NCBI GenBank assembly: GCA_008931825.1
Contig: QXVZ01001074.1
Span: 62,001 to 126,000, forward strand
Reading direction: 5' to 3'
Source of the DNA: Phallusia fumigata
Taxonomy: Eukaryota > Chordata > Ascidiacea > Phlebobranchia > Ascidiidae
Length of the DNA: 64,000 nt
Both the position numbers and the translations under genes were made by a program. Positions 33,512-45,300 of the stretch are shown one piece after another (positions within the stretch are counted from its first letter, which is position 1; every line of letters begins with the position of its first letter). The notes under the pieces were generated by a model. That model did not search any database. It had not been told where the DNA came from and saw nothing but the letters and a program-made list of their open reading frames with translations.

Positions 33512-34038
33512 CTAGGATTGGTCAGTTTGTTTCAAAACATTAATCAGGTACAATGTTACTCGTCCAAAAAAGTCTGTCAACTCCTTAAAAGATATTTTAA
33601 GTTCGGTGATGCAGATGGAATTTAAATCTGTTTTTTCAATCACATCAAAACACAAAATAAACTTTTGTTCTTTGTTTACATCTTCTGGGTAACAGTTTGA
33701 AACACCAACTGCTGTTCCATTTTCATCCACAGCCATTACTTCACAGTGTTTGCAACTAAAACCACCTTGAAACTGAAGATGGAGGCTCAGGTTTTTAAGA
33801 ACATTGACTTCCAATGGGTCATCAAAGCGCAATTTAATCCATTGTGATTTTCCCTACATTTTTACCAAATATAAATGTTTGAAGACATTTTGTATGACAA
33901 ACCCACCTTATCTGAATTCCAACAGGTGTCTGGATTGTCATCACAAAGGAACTTCTTTCCATACTGATTCGTGTCTCGATTGAGAACAGAACTAACTCGA
34001 ATTCCATCACATGATTTAACCAGCGACAAAGTTTCCAT
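33512..34038 (-). CDS. NR2C2AP: NR2C2-associated protein (TRA16), discoidin-like fold
   Basis: Two exons on the minus strand: 34038-33907 and 33853-33512; 157 residues (human about 139). The family is a small nuclear protein with a galactose-binding-like beta-sandwich that binds orphan receptor NR2C2/TR4 and represses it. Matching motifs in order: RVSSVLNRDTNQYGKKFL, DTCWNSDKGKSQWI, LHLQFQGGFSC, YPEDVNKEQKF and the signature TDFFGRVTLYLINVL near the C-terminus. The start ATG lies 3 nt after the TMEM234 stop on the same strand, so this is the downstream gene of an operon-like pair. A CCAAG acceptor 9 nt before the ATG, inside the last TMEM234 codons, is a candidate spliced-leader acceptor. An insertion relative to human lies between the QFQGGF and YPED motifs. 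Confidence 0.92.
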
Positions 34039-34041
34039 TTT

Positions 34042-35249
34042 TTAAGACTTGGCAAGAACACATAGACACAAACCAACAAGAATAAGTCCAGCACCAAGCA
34101 ACTGGGCTAAATGTAAATGTCATCATATTTTAGCAAAAAAATTAGAAGGCTGGCATTCATCATATCACTATTCAAATACACTACAACCCAATTAAAGAAG
34201 AACAATACATTTCATTAGGTTGTTTAACACTTGGTCTCCCAGTTGTATTAACTTTTATTGCATAAGTGTTTCTGCAGGCAGAAATGTCGGGTCCCCACAA
34301 ACATATTGATGTGTTTAAGGTGTTTTGCTACAAGCATAGAAACAAATTGTAAGTTTCAGTAACATTATAGCAGCTGTTTCAAATTAACTTTCTGCACTTA
34401 AACAAATTATACTGTTTTGGGTTAACTACACAAAATGGATAATATGCAACAAAGCCCAACAGGCTGGCCATGTAGCTGGTTATTGGGACAAATAACAGTG
34501 AGGACATGGCATGATGAACCAACACGTTCATTGTTAAAGTTTAATACCTTCAAACAACTATCACATGACAAAACTCATTGACAAGTAGTTTTCCTTTGAG
34601 GCTATGGGTCATATGAAATAGATGGCACTCCACGACCATATCTACCAGCTGTGAAAGTATCAGCGGAATCCACCAAACTTTTGTGGCAACAGTACATGGA
34701 CAAGCTGTATGGGGAAAAAAGCAAAGTGAAAACAATGTGTCACCCTAGACACCAGTTTCACTCTGGTGCTCAGGAAGGGGACCTGCAGATAAACATGCAC
34801 CGACCACACCAACAACAATACCTGCTTTAAGTTTTTCACCAAGGCAGTATCCAGTGACAGAAGTAAATGTGAGAGTCAAAGAGTTCGCCACTGGCACAGC
34901 TAATGAAAGTTCTAAAATAAATAGCTTTGATCTTATTCAACTTGTACTGTACCGCATGAGCAAGCTTAATACACCAACAAAGGTGGACATAATACAATTA
35001 TACTTATGTACTATTTTTAGTGTGCAAGCCAAGTTTCATACCAGTAACTGATAATGCGAAGAAATAGAAAATCGATCCAAACTGGTTGATCAGAAGTGGT
35101 ACAACACACTTCCATTCACACACGATGAACCACGCTTTGGCTACAATACCATTCTGCTTCTCAATTCCAGAGCCACCACGTTTTAAAAATGGATTTGTAA
35201 TACCCCAACACATAGAAGTCCAAAGCAGCAAACCAAGCTCAAACAGCAT
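34042..35249 (-). CDS. TMEM234: TMEM234-like multi-pass membrane protein
   Basis: Three exons on the minus strand: 35249-35042, 34911-34822, 34106-34042 (TAA 34044-34042); 120 residues. Recognised by ITNPFLKRGGSG near the N-terminus, LLINQFGSIFYFFALSVT, then LSLAVPVANSLTLTFTSVTG and a final hydrophobic helix GAGLILVGLCLCVLAKS, the four-helix plan of the DMT-related TMEM234 family. Human TMEM234 is 164 residues; this one lacks the C-terminal tail. The ATG at 35249 was chosen because it aligns with the family start, although the frame is open further upstream. It is the first gene of a two-gene unit with NR2C2AP and is divergent from MRRF. Function of the family is poorly known. Confidence 0.88.
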
Positions 35250-35854
35250 TTCGCGTAAACAAACAGGTCTTCCCGCTGAGTTGCCGCTGTAATATTTTTC
35301 GATGAAATTTTTTTGCCACATTTATATGATATGAAAAGAACAAGAAATGGTACTGATTTGGAATGGTTTTCTTTTAGTAGTATTAGTAAAATTTGTAAGA
35401 ATACTAACAATAAATCTAATGCTTTCGTACTTAACCCATTACAATCAATATTTTTTTAAATGGTTACTTGGAGTTTTATCGTGCCCACACATATCTCCGA
35501 ATGTTTGTACTAAACCTGTATTAGCTACTGCTAAATATAATTTGTCTACCGGTCCAATACACAAATTACTTAAGAAAAACATTTTACAAAATGTAAATTT
35601 TACCATAGATAACTTACTTTTATTCGGCCATGTGCTGTCATGCATGACAAAGCAAATGCTTACCTAAAGAGGAGATCACTAGGCTGTTATTATGACATTA
35701 CGTTTTATTTATAAACTGTCGTATAACTCTAGGTTGACAAAGGTTACATTAACACATAGCCACAGGTTTAGATTTTTAGCTAAGTAACTTCTTCAGGGAC
35801 ATTTCTTCGTAGTATAAATGTTTTCCAGATTGTTTACACCAATCACAATTAGGC
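35250..35854. promoter_or_regulatory. Divergent (bidirectional) promoter interval, TMEM234-NR2C2AP / MRRF
   Basis: A 605-bp AT-rich gap separates two head-to-head start codons. No TATA box stands out in either direction. A 106-codon plus-strand frame inside it (35347-35667) lacks motifs and is not called. Confidence 0.5.
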
Positions 35855-36685
35855 ATGATTCTAAGGTTAACATATTCATTTCTTACCAATGCAAGGTATT
35901 TTACACGGCCAACTACTTGCATTGTTGCAAGGCTACAGTCAAAAACAAGTCAACCTTTGATGTTGTATCACAGAAAAGAGAAATTTATCCTTCAATCGAA
36001 TGCTTTAAACATGACTAACAGCCAAAGATTCTTTCACATATCCACTGCAGCTTGGAAGAAAAAAGAGAAGAAAAAGGGGAAAGGACAAGCAGGTGCAGAT
36101 AAAATTGTGCAAATTGTTGACCCACAAGATGTTGAAGAATATGTTGATTTGGTGGAAGTTCAAAATAACCTCGAAGAAATTGTAAAACAACTACAAGATG
36201 ATTTATCACAAAACTTCAGAATTGGTGGCAATCTTTCAATATTCGAACAGATTACTGTATCAGTTGAAAATGAAATTGTAAACTTAAGTGACATAGGACA
36301 AATTGTAAAGGTATCACCAAGGCTGGTCACAATTGACATGGTTGCATATCCTGAGTTAATTCCACAGGTACAAGCTGCATTACAAGACAGTTCACTAAAC
36401 ACAAACCCTTCAGTATCTGGTTCAATAATTAAAGTGCCAATTTCCCAGGCAACTGCTGAATATCGGAGAGACCTTGTGAAGAAAGTAAAACAGCGGGTTG
36501 GTGTTTGCAAATCAGAGTTACATGCTTTAACAACCAAAGTTACAAATAACATATTTGCCCTTCAAGGTGTTAGTGTTGATGTGAAAAAAAACATTTCAGA
36601 ACAACTTAAATTGTATGCTCAACATTATGTGTCCAAAGCAGATCAAGTATTCATAAACAAAGAGACAGCTCTTTTAAATCCGTAG
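35855..36685 (+). CDS. MRRF: Mitochondrial ribosome recycling factor
   Basis: A single-exon frame of 276 residues (human MRRF 262). It should release mitochondrial ribosomes from mRNA after termination. The N-terminus is basic and Ser/Thr-rich without acidic residues (MILRLTYSFLTNARYFTRPT), as expected of a mitochondrial targeting leader, then a Lys-rich segment KKKEKKKGKGQ. The RRF domain follows from about residue 85: LQDDLSQNF, then IGQIVKVSPRLVTIDM, a central beta region ending KVPISQATAEYRRDLVKKVK, and the last long helix EQLKLYAQHYVSKADQVFIN. The residue sequence and spacing fit bacterial-type RRF. It is divergent from TMEM234-NR2C2AP. Lack of introns contrasts with its neighbours, but the frame is intact and a poly(A) signal follows directly. 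Confidence 0.95.
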   Translation: MILRLTYSFLTNARYFTRPTTCIVARLQSKTSQPLMLYHRKEKFILQSNALNMTNSQRFFHISTAAWKKKEKKKGKGQAGADKIVQIVDPQDVEEYVDLVEVQNNLEEIVKQLQDDLSQNFRIGGNLSIFEQITVSVENEIVNLSDIGQIVKVSPRLVTIDMVAYPELIPQVQAALQDSSLNTNPSVSGSIIKVPISQATAEYRRDLVKKVKQRVGVCKSELHALTTKVTNNIFALQGVSVDVKKNISEQLKLYAQHYVSKADQVFINKETALLNP

Positions 36686-36708
36686 TAAAAGTATACTCTT
36701 TTTGTAAA

Positions 36709-36714
36709 AATAAA
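36709..36714 (+). terminator. Poly(A) signal for MRRF
   Basis: AATAAA 24 nt after the stop, with a second AATAAA at 36722-36727. Confidence 0.7.
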
Positions 36715-37419
36715 ACACTTTAATAAAATCCAACTAACAATGACCACGTGTTTTATACTGCAACAGGTTTTGTATGCAGAGCTTTGAAGGCAATTAAAAA
36801 AAATTGCAATAAACAGTGTAACTCATTTGACATGTCAATGCTACATTTAGGCTAGTAGCACAACAGATAGACAAGTACACATTGACCTTTGTCATACATT
36901 TGGCCTTATTATTTTTAGAGTATAAACTACTCAAAATGTGGTATAACTACAGAATGTTGTCCAATAATGTTACGTTTGGCAGCTATGCTGTTGTACCAAC
37001 TCCTAGTTTGCTTCATTTTTATTCTGGGTGGGCAGAACAACGCCTGTTTGTTTGGTGCTTAAAATGAGTTCGCCGTCCAGATACCCGCCTCATTGCAATT
37101 CCGTTGGATCTTTTTTATTTAATTTTTTCTATGTTTTGAAGTAGGTGTCTTTAATTTGGTACATGCAATCGGGTTACACCGGATTGAAGCAATGTCATAT
37201 TTTGTTTTAGCTGATGGAAACACCAGCGACCGAGCGCAACGCAATCGCACCAACCACATCAACCACTCAAGATAAACAACATTCCAGCAGTTATATTAAA
37301 AGTCTTTGTGTGCATTCTTCAATGAGTAGGGATAAACATATCAGTGTTGATCAGTTTGAAGTAGCGATGCACCTAACCGACAAGGAAATGTTCGGGCTGA
37401 AATCCAATATTTACCCAAA

Positions 37420-37620
37420 TTATGCCGCCAAGATTGTCGATTGGTTAGCGCGACGCCCTTGTGCTCGCAAGGTTATGGGTTCTAATCCTGACTCGGTCTC
37501 TTGTCAGATCGAATGACCCAAACTGAAGGCACCAACTTAATATTTCGAATAGAAAGTGATCGAACGGAACTGCAGTGAAGCAGATAGCTTTGGTGGTGGG
37601 CTCATTGCGTGCATCAGGCA
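37420..37620 (+). repeat. SINE-like element with tRNA-related head
   Basis: The left part resembles a tRNA gene: an A-box-like GGTTAGCGCGACGCC and a B-box-like GGGTTCTAATCC. In translation it gives the WLARRP...VMGSNP pattern often produced by tRNA-derived SINEs. The right part (GAATGACCCAAACTGAAGGC) recurs near 53830 and 58175. Copies are diverged, so this is an old family. It could belong to a tunicate tRNA-derived SINE family. Confidence 0.6.
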
Positions 37621-38718
37621 TTCATGCTTTGTTCTAAATAGCTAAGTGCTTGTGTTTAAATATTCAGTTGTAAATTTTTTTGACATTATAAGCGGTTGTT
37701 TTCCCACATTAACAAAGTTCTTTTTAAAAAGTTAGGCCGAAACTGAATCATCAAGGAAAACCCGGGCATTCAGCCGAAATGCTTTGAACTACCGAAACTT
37801 TAGTGCACCACACGTAATAGTTAATAACGGCTGTACATTATGCAATTAGTTGATACCGTACAGCAGTTTACCGACGAGTCATATTTTATTAGTTACGCAG
37901 CGCGTAGATTACAGCACACGAGAAAACGACCGTTCATTTATTTTCAGCTCCTGTATTTCCTAATACTTCTTCGTTACCTTGGTAAAACGTCTGTCAAAGT
38001 CGAATAAAAGCCCGGTATTAAAATGAAACCACAGTTGGGCCTAGCAGTTATATGCATCGCGAGATAAATCACTTTGGGTGTAAAAGTTCTGTTTCGACAG
38101 AATTAAATCGATTTATGTGCAATAACAACGTACAAAAAATGCGAACTGTCTGCTTAAGTAATAATTGAGTTTTTTCTCTACGCATTATTTTACGTATGAA
38201 CGTGTCATTATTTTGACACTGGGTTTCACTATTGAGGTATGCAAGCACGTGCGTAAAAAGGATCAGTTTCCCTGCGAGGAACAAACGTGCAAAAAATCCG
38301 ATTTTGTATTGATTTTACCTCTTGGCAATAAAAATCCATTATTGTAATCAACAATGGGTGTTTATGCACGCCACCTTGACCGAGTTTGTTCGATATCGGT
38401 TTTACGAGGCTCGCTTTATAGTTTTCAACTGCGGCGTGTAATTTTCTCACCGCAATGTCATATGGCAAGCCTGCGCCTGATATGGACGACGGCGGACGCA
38501 TTTCGCATATGCTTGTGCGCCTAAAATTAGTCCCCATCAGTCTTGAGCTTGTCGCAAGCCTTCCGTATGTCCGATTAAACTTACACTTTGTGTGAGTTTC
38601 AAAGGCTTTTCTAAGGAGCCTTTATCCTCTGCAATTTTATTTATAAGCAGTCTGTAACAGGCTTTAGTCAATATGATTGATTTCAACGACCATCAGCTGC
38701 TTGTTCAAAACGTTTAGA

Positions 38719-38779
38719 GTGCTTAGGCGAATTTAAAACACTTTCCCAGGGTGCTTAGGCGAATTTAAAACACTTTCCC
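38719..38779. repeat. Two-copy tandem repeat, period about 32 bp
   Basis: The 29-bp unit starting GTGCTTAGGCGAATTT occurs at 38719-38747 and again at 38751-38779 without change, separated by AGG. Confidence 0.9.
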
Positions 38780-40031
38780 TTTACACCGATTTTAAGCGTG
38801 CATGCAGCAGGGCTCATAAAAAATGCACTTTTAGGAATTTTTTGTACAAATGCGAGATATTATAGTCCACATACAGTAATTCATCGTTTTAAAACAGCTT
38901 TGGTCGCCTTGCGTTTATGGCACTGGCTTAGCCGCAGTGCAAGGACGGATATTGCGATCAGGTCACTGTAAAATAGCAACCCGAGCAAAGGAAGTCAGGT
39001 CAGACGAATCGAGGTTGAATTGTACGAAAGACTGGTCGAAGCGCTGATCTCCATGGCGTTATTTGGGCTGTGGACGCTTTCAGACATGGAACGCTTGCTT
39101 CTTAGGCTAGACGCCACGTTCCTGACGTCAGTGCGTTTGTTGTCAGTTTTTCGCAAATCGCGCAAATGTATATTGACGTCGTAGCAGTTAGGCCGAAATA
39201 AGCAGACAGTGCGTTTTGTTTTGGAAAAAGCCAGTTTTGATCGTGGAGGGCATCCGCGCTTGTGTTTACGGTAGAAGCGAAGCGGCACGCGGACTTCCAC
39301 CTTGTGCTGCACAACCACGAACGTCGAAGTGACTAATTGCACGCATGCAAGCCTATAGTAGTGCGATAACGATCAAGTAAGGGCGACAGGGTGCAAGAGT
39401 GGATGGGAAACGCCCGTTTGGGGTTTCGTGCAGCAGCTGAGAAAAGGACGTGAGGCAAGAAACCTAAGGCAGCGGAGAGAAGGAATAAATGTTTACTGGT
39501 TAGAACTACTTTATTCAGGTCAGAGTCACAGGTACGATCATATTGAAGCATTAGGGTTTAACAGGAGGGAACAAGAAGTGCTAACACGGTTATTTTGCCA
39601 GGCAACCTATCGAGGGTAAAAAACGTTGCTTCCGCCCCTGTTGCATTCGCTTCGACAAAAAATAAATCATAATATATTTACATACCATGCAGTTTGTGCA
39701 GGCGCCTTGGTTAAGCAAATGGCATTATAATTTACTTTTAAAATACATCCGATTCACAGAACCAAAGCGATGCAGGCAGTTCGCTCACGCCAAAACGTGA
39801 TGGAAATGCATTGCCGAAACGCATTTTCAAATCAATCAACTGCGCATTGCTAACTAGAAAAATAGGCCACGTGACTAAAGTGCGTTTAAACCAGGAAAGC
39901 AAACAATTTCCTGCCTCGTTCGTCACTATATGCTGCGCACAGCATTCATATTACATCCCCTGAAACGCCATGCCGTATTTCTCAACCCCATAGTAGCGAG
40001 AGTTAGTACTGTGTAACTCATAGGCAAACTG

Positions 40032-40874
40032 ATGGACGTCGAGAAATGGAATATGTATGCACTACTTAAGCATTTTGAACTGCTCGAGTGGGAACTGGAT
40101 AATGTACCCAACCTCAGCCTGGAGACCCTGGACTTGGACGATTGCCAGCTGGATGGCGTACCACCAGCAATAGCCGAAATTGAGTACTATGCATTCCGAG
40201 ACGTACAAGCAGTCAGTTTCAACAATAACCCCGAGATGACGAAGGCTGATATACTGGGAAAGTTGGAAGACCTCCAGGCTATAAACATGTGGGGTTGCGG
40301 ACTAACGGCTATACCCAACTGCTGGACAAACTTGCATAAACTTCAGGTTCTCGGTTTGGGCAACATGCCCCAGCTGACGAGTTTCTCGCCGCTGAGAAAG
40401 CTTACAAATGTCACGTGGCTTGACCTGGGTTGGTGCGGACTGACGTCACTACCAGTTGAGGTCACGCACTTGACCAAACTGGCAGTTCTCGCACTTGGTG
40501 GCAACGAGGGCATAAAAGTCGACGACAGCATTTGCTGCTTATGGAACTTGCAGAAGCTAGCGTTGAATGCATGTGGGCTCAGGCACGTGCCACAGCCGGT
40601 GTTTTCGCTTATTAAATTGACGCACTTGCATTTGGACGACAATCATTTGGTGACGCTGGGACAGGAAATCGTGCAGCTGAAGGAGCTCGAGGAACTGTCG
40701 GTAACCGGCAATTCGAACTTGTGCTTTCCGAAGTTGCTGAGTCAGTGCGACAGCGTGCAGCGTGTGGTGATCGACGAAACCATCAACTTAGCCAATGTTT
40801 CGCATTCGTTGCGCAGCAAACTCATGATGGCTAACGGCACATCGTTGAAACTGCGGGACAATGACGAGAAATGA
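40032..40874 (+). CDS. Intracellular leucine-rich repeat protein, intronless
   Basis: A single-exon frame of 280 residues, ATG 40032 to TGA. About eight leucine-rich repeats with a period near 23 fill residues 25-235, e.g. LETLDLDDCQLDGVPPAI, WLDLGWCGLTSLPVEV, LQKLALNACGLRHVP and LTHLHLDDNHLVTL. The pattern LxxLxLxxCGLxxLP is the cytosolic type (as in Ras-binding LRR proteins); there is no signal peptide or membrane helix, so a cytoplasmic location is expected. No effector domain (TIR, NACHT, death, kinase) is seen on either side. Coding GC content is clearly higher than in flanking DNA. Start chosen because it is the first ATG and is followed directly by coding composition. The ligand or partner cannot be inferred. 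Confidence 0.85.
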   Translation: MDVEKWNMYALLKHFELLEWELDNVPNLSLETLDLDDCQLDGVPPAIAEIEYYAFRDVQAVSFNNNPEMTKADILGKLEDLQAINMWGCGLTAIPNCWTNLHKLQVLGLGNMPQLTSFSPLRKLTNVTWLDLGWCGLTSLPVEVTHLTKLAVLALGGNEGIKVDDSICCLWNLQKLALNACGLRHVPQPVFSLIKLTHLHLDDNHLVTLGQEIVQLKELEELSVTGNSNLCFPKLLSQCDSVQRVVIDETINLANVSHSLRSKLMMANGTSLKLRDNDEK

Positions 40875-42357
40875 CGCCTTTTGACTCAGCGGTTACTGCA
40901 TGTGACAGCCTACAGGGTCTTTGTTACATGTAATGAAACGATAACGCAAGGTATTTTTTCCTTCTTGTGGAGGCATCAGGCCCGCTGATGAACGGGCAGC
41001 TGAAAGCAGAGAAAAAATCGAAACTCGTTACTGAACGAAATGAAATTTGCAAGGATCTAATGATAAGAAGGCTTTTATCCAAAAGGGTCCAGTTTTTTGG
41101 CGAAATATTTACAGACACGGAATAATTGGATTGTGATTGCAGCGCAAGACAATTAAGTATGCAGAGGCCTTTCGGTTGAAAGTGAAATACGTTTTGTGGC
41201 GACTTCAAAAGCGCCAAATCTTCGCCGGATTTGTGTTGCCTTATCAGTGCCTGAAGGCAATTAAGACTCTACTAGATCTTTTTTTACATTCACACATTTT
41301 ATATTATTGTTTAATGTCTGCTTCAACATTATGAGATTTCCCTTAAAATGGCCACAACCATGATAGTTCTTCAGCATGTTACGCTTACTGTGTTGTATTT
41401 ATGCACCTCACTTATTGTACCCGTTCTACTCGTGAAAAGTTTAAATAATGTTGTGCAATATTTTTTACTTCTACCGTATGTGTCTTTTAGCAGATGTGAT
41501 TGGCGTAAATAAACGATGAAATTTAATACCTGATTTCAATGTGGCTCAAAATAAATAAGGGTCAACGCTTAGATGCCAAATTAAAAATGGCCAATAAAAA
41601 AAGCAAACCATCTAACGCTTAAATAATAAAAAGAGACAACAGTTTTCGAATTAAACAGCGAACTATTTTTATGTAAATACGCAACACGAGCCCCTGAAGT
41701 TTACATAGAACATTTTGCCTGTAATTAGGTTGTAGATATAGCCTACTCGTAAACTCTAAAATCAATTTCCAATAATATTCGCTTTAAACTCTATTATTTA
41801 AATGGTATTTTGTGTTTGCATGTCGGTACCCACTCGTTTATAGTGACACGTATAACAATCAAATACAACATAGGCTATAACGCCTTCTTCTAATTCAGTC
41901 GTATCACTAATAGCAATTTAAACCGTTTAACAAGCCATATATGTGCATTTAACTTTGTAAATGTGGCATTTTCACTACGATTTATCAAAAGACGTAGGTT
42001 CCTGAGATATTATTAACAACATAAAACGCCGTTAATAAGCCCTTCTGAAAAGTAGGGCAAGAAAAAGGTTGAACTAAACCGCAGCACGTTTTTGTCGTCC
42101 GGTTACCATAACTTTATTATTTGCTTTATTCAATACCCGACATTGGTGCTTGTGGATTTTAGACTTGCGTTATTGTAAGTCGGTCGAGCCACAAAAGGGC
42201 GCGTTTTGTTATGGCGGCACTAAAATCTGCCCGCAACTCATTCGATATATGTTCGCCGGGCGTTCCGCTTCACGCCGTCATTTCAGCGACATCCCCTCCT
42301 TCGCGTTACACGTCAAGCATTCGATACTAAACGTGCTGTTGTTATCGCGGCCAAAAC
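40875..42357. other. Intergenic, no gene seen
   Basis: AT-rich. A possible AATAAA at 41508-41513 could end the LRR transcript. The 42150-42357 stretch is more GC-rich and probably is the 5' region of the EF-hand gene, whose ATG is at 42358. Confidence 0.45.
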
Positions 42358-45300
42358 ATGGATCTCGCTTATCGGAACAAGCTTCCCGACGTTGGAGTTG
42401 GCTACTCGGAGCACGTACCGCCTTCCAATCATACGGAATCAGTGGTATCAGATGTTATAGCGTTACCACTGGGTGTTGATCGGCTTCGGCATTTGGTTAA
42501 GCTTCGAGACAGCAGACAGCACAAAGATGAAAGCAGATTGGAATGGAAACTTGGAAGGCATAAGCTCCCACCAATAAAAGCAATGGCCAAAGAGAATATC
42601 GTACAAGGTAGGTTTAATACTTAAGCAGTATTTAACTACAAACAGAAATTATCATTGTGTGAGTTGAAGTACAGTCATGTATTACATAATCAGGAGCCAA
42701 CTGTGTATTATGCTGTTTCGTCTGCGGTTTTATTATTATTTAAATTTATCCGCTTTAACTCATTTCAACCAAGACATACCGCGTAATCTAACGTAAAACA
42801 ATAGAATGTGCGGGTGTGGTCAATGTTAGATTTAAATTCACCGTTTGCCGATTGCAAAACCATATATATGTGTGCAAAAAGGTTTAAAGTATCTGGACCC
42901 CGTGCATTAATTAGAATGCATGCATCTCGTTGCAAAAAGGGTAAAACAAGTTCTTTACCTTTTAAGGGTTTTGAGATCACTACACGCGGCTTAAAATAGC
43001 TCGTTGACAAAACAAGTTAGATACGCGTTCAACAAGTCCAATTGTGTAAACGCAGAAAAGAAGAGCGACTACCGACTTTCGGCATACCGCAAAGACGACA
43101 TCGCTCTGCCAACTTTGCAAGTTCCACCCACGGTTGCCAAGTATAGACACCGCGCAAAAATCATCCCGGTGTGTTCCATTCCATCCCCGGAAGCCGCCAC
43201 GACACCGAAACCGCAGCGAAACACAAACAATCAGCTGCTAAGGGAAGCATTCATTCGTCAGCGCAATCAGACCAGTCCTGGTTACGATGAATCGGACGTT
43301 TTAAAAGTAAGCAGTAGATTCGTGTGTTGGTGAACGTTGGTGGTGTCGCAATACTAATTTTTGTAATCAAAACCTTCTGTTGCCAATAATAACCAGACAA
43401 ACATGTCCTTCAAACAAACTTCGGCATCCGACGGCTCCCGGAAAAGCTTTAACTGCGCCGCGTGTTCCGTGTTTCGCCTGTTGGGTAAACAGACCCGTAA
43501 CAGCGGGTTTCAATTGTGGGAGTGTATTAATGGTCTGTAACCACGGGCGTCCAAAGGAACAAAAGTTCTGCGTAGACCAGCAAATTGCGCACTAGGCCTC
43601 CACGTGAGCCATGTAAATGTCATAACCCTCAAAAAACAATTTCAACATTTTAAAACAGCCTCGTAATTTCGGTATTTTCACTACCGTTTTCTTTCATTTG
43701 GGCGTAGCCAATTACATCGTCATTGTTTCTTTGTAGTGGTTAAGCAAGTGTATGGCGCCACATTAAAGGCGGCACGTTTTTTACAGATATGCGAGCAGTA
43801 CTCCATTTTGCGATACCTCAATTCAAACGACGACAAGTAAGTTTAGAATCAAATGTAATTTGCAAACCCCAAATGTACAACAATTGCTACGACTACATAC
43901 AGCTAATACAAATTCTACTTAAACGAATATTTCCAAAAGTGGCGTTTTGTTTTGATGAAATTTAAGTGGTGGAACGCCAATGTCTCAAACAGCATCTCGT
44001 TCACTGAGGCAACCAAGTAGAACTTCAAATTATACGGCGGTTGAAACAGTGCCAAAACGGCACGAAAAGAAAGAAGTGGCAAAACGATCTGATTCTCTTG
44101 TGTGGATTCCCCGTCTGGGTGCATGGATTTCCTATTATAAGGTAGGCAAACTAACGAGTTGCTTATCACTCAAAGGTAATCCACATCGGTCGCATCGCGT
44201 TTTAAAATGAACAAAAAATGTCGCCTTGTTTCATTATAACAAATTTTCAGTCTAGATTAAGATTTTTGTGTATCAACTGATACATTTAAAACCACAACTG
44301 GTCGATACATCGATGTTAAACTTGCCTTTTAAGGTCAAAACAATTTCAAAAAGCTTTTAACTGTTTAGCAGTCATCGCTCATCATCACCCAACATTTTAG
44401 TACCATTTCTCCCACACCATGTCTTGTATTGTCGCTGTATCGATGTTCGATCATCAAAACCAACATTAGCACGCGACCCTTCAATGCGCTCATTGCTGTT
44501 GACAATTTATCGAAAAAGTTGTTTTTACAAACCCGACAGCTTCTGAATGCCACAGAGGATTATTATAATCCCCAGTCAAGAGTGTTGTCGTTGCTTTTCG
44601 CATGGTAGAAGGGGCATTTTGACTTTTTTTCACCAAACCACACTGCCATTCAGCAGCAGCCATTTTTTGATAATTTGGTTTGATCTCTAGCGGTGACATT
44701 TTCTTTTTGTGGCTTCGCAGAAGGACACAACTGAATATTTTCACTTCGGACAAGCTACAAGAATCTCCAAGAAACACTTACACGTATGCTGTCGCCACCA
44801 CGATTTTTTCCACAACAATTTGAACTGGGACGTTCGAAATTGGGTTCCTTCTGTGTGTCCAAGGTATGCAAACTATAAGGCCACTATTTTTTAATTTTTC
44901 TTCATCATGTTATAAATAAACACAACATGTTTAGATTCTTTCTACATCATAAAAAGCGCGAACGCGACGATGATCAAGTAATTACCACCGTTTTAAAACA
45001 ACCGAAGGCAAAACGTAAACCGCTAACCATCCCTAGAGATCCATTCAAATCAAAGGGACAGCGTGCAATCAAACGACCCTGGCTTCGAACACCTAAAAAA
45101 ACAAGTAGGCTTTATTTTCCCAGTCAACTGTTTAGAAATGTGACAAAAGCAAATTTATTTGTTCAGCTAAAACGCCACATAATCAACTTTCTGCAAAAGA
45201 CGCGTCAGTGACCCTAATTCTGCCAAACGAGAACGATAAAAAATACCAGTGGATGATCGACAATGCAACAATGACCGACGATACACTTTCCGAAATAGTC

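Larger units (their letters stand above)
36728..40031. other. Intergenic with SINE-like copy and a short tandem repeat
   Basis: No exon chain was found. A 100-codon frame at 37214-37516 ends in a tRNA-derived repeat and is not called. Minus-strand frames around 39000-39550 have no motifs. Specific repeats inside are listed separately. Confidence 0.45.

Noticed and set aside
37214-37516. 100-codon frame as a protein gene
   Set aside because: Its end is a tRNA-derived repeat (WLARRP...GSNP pattern) and the rest has no motif.
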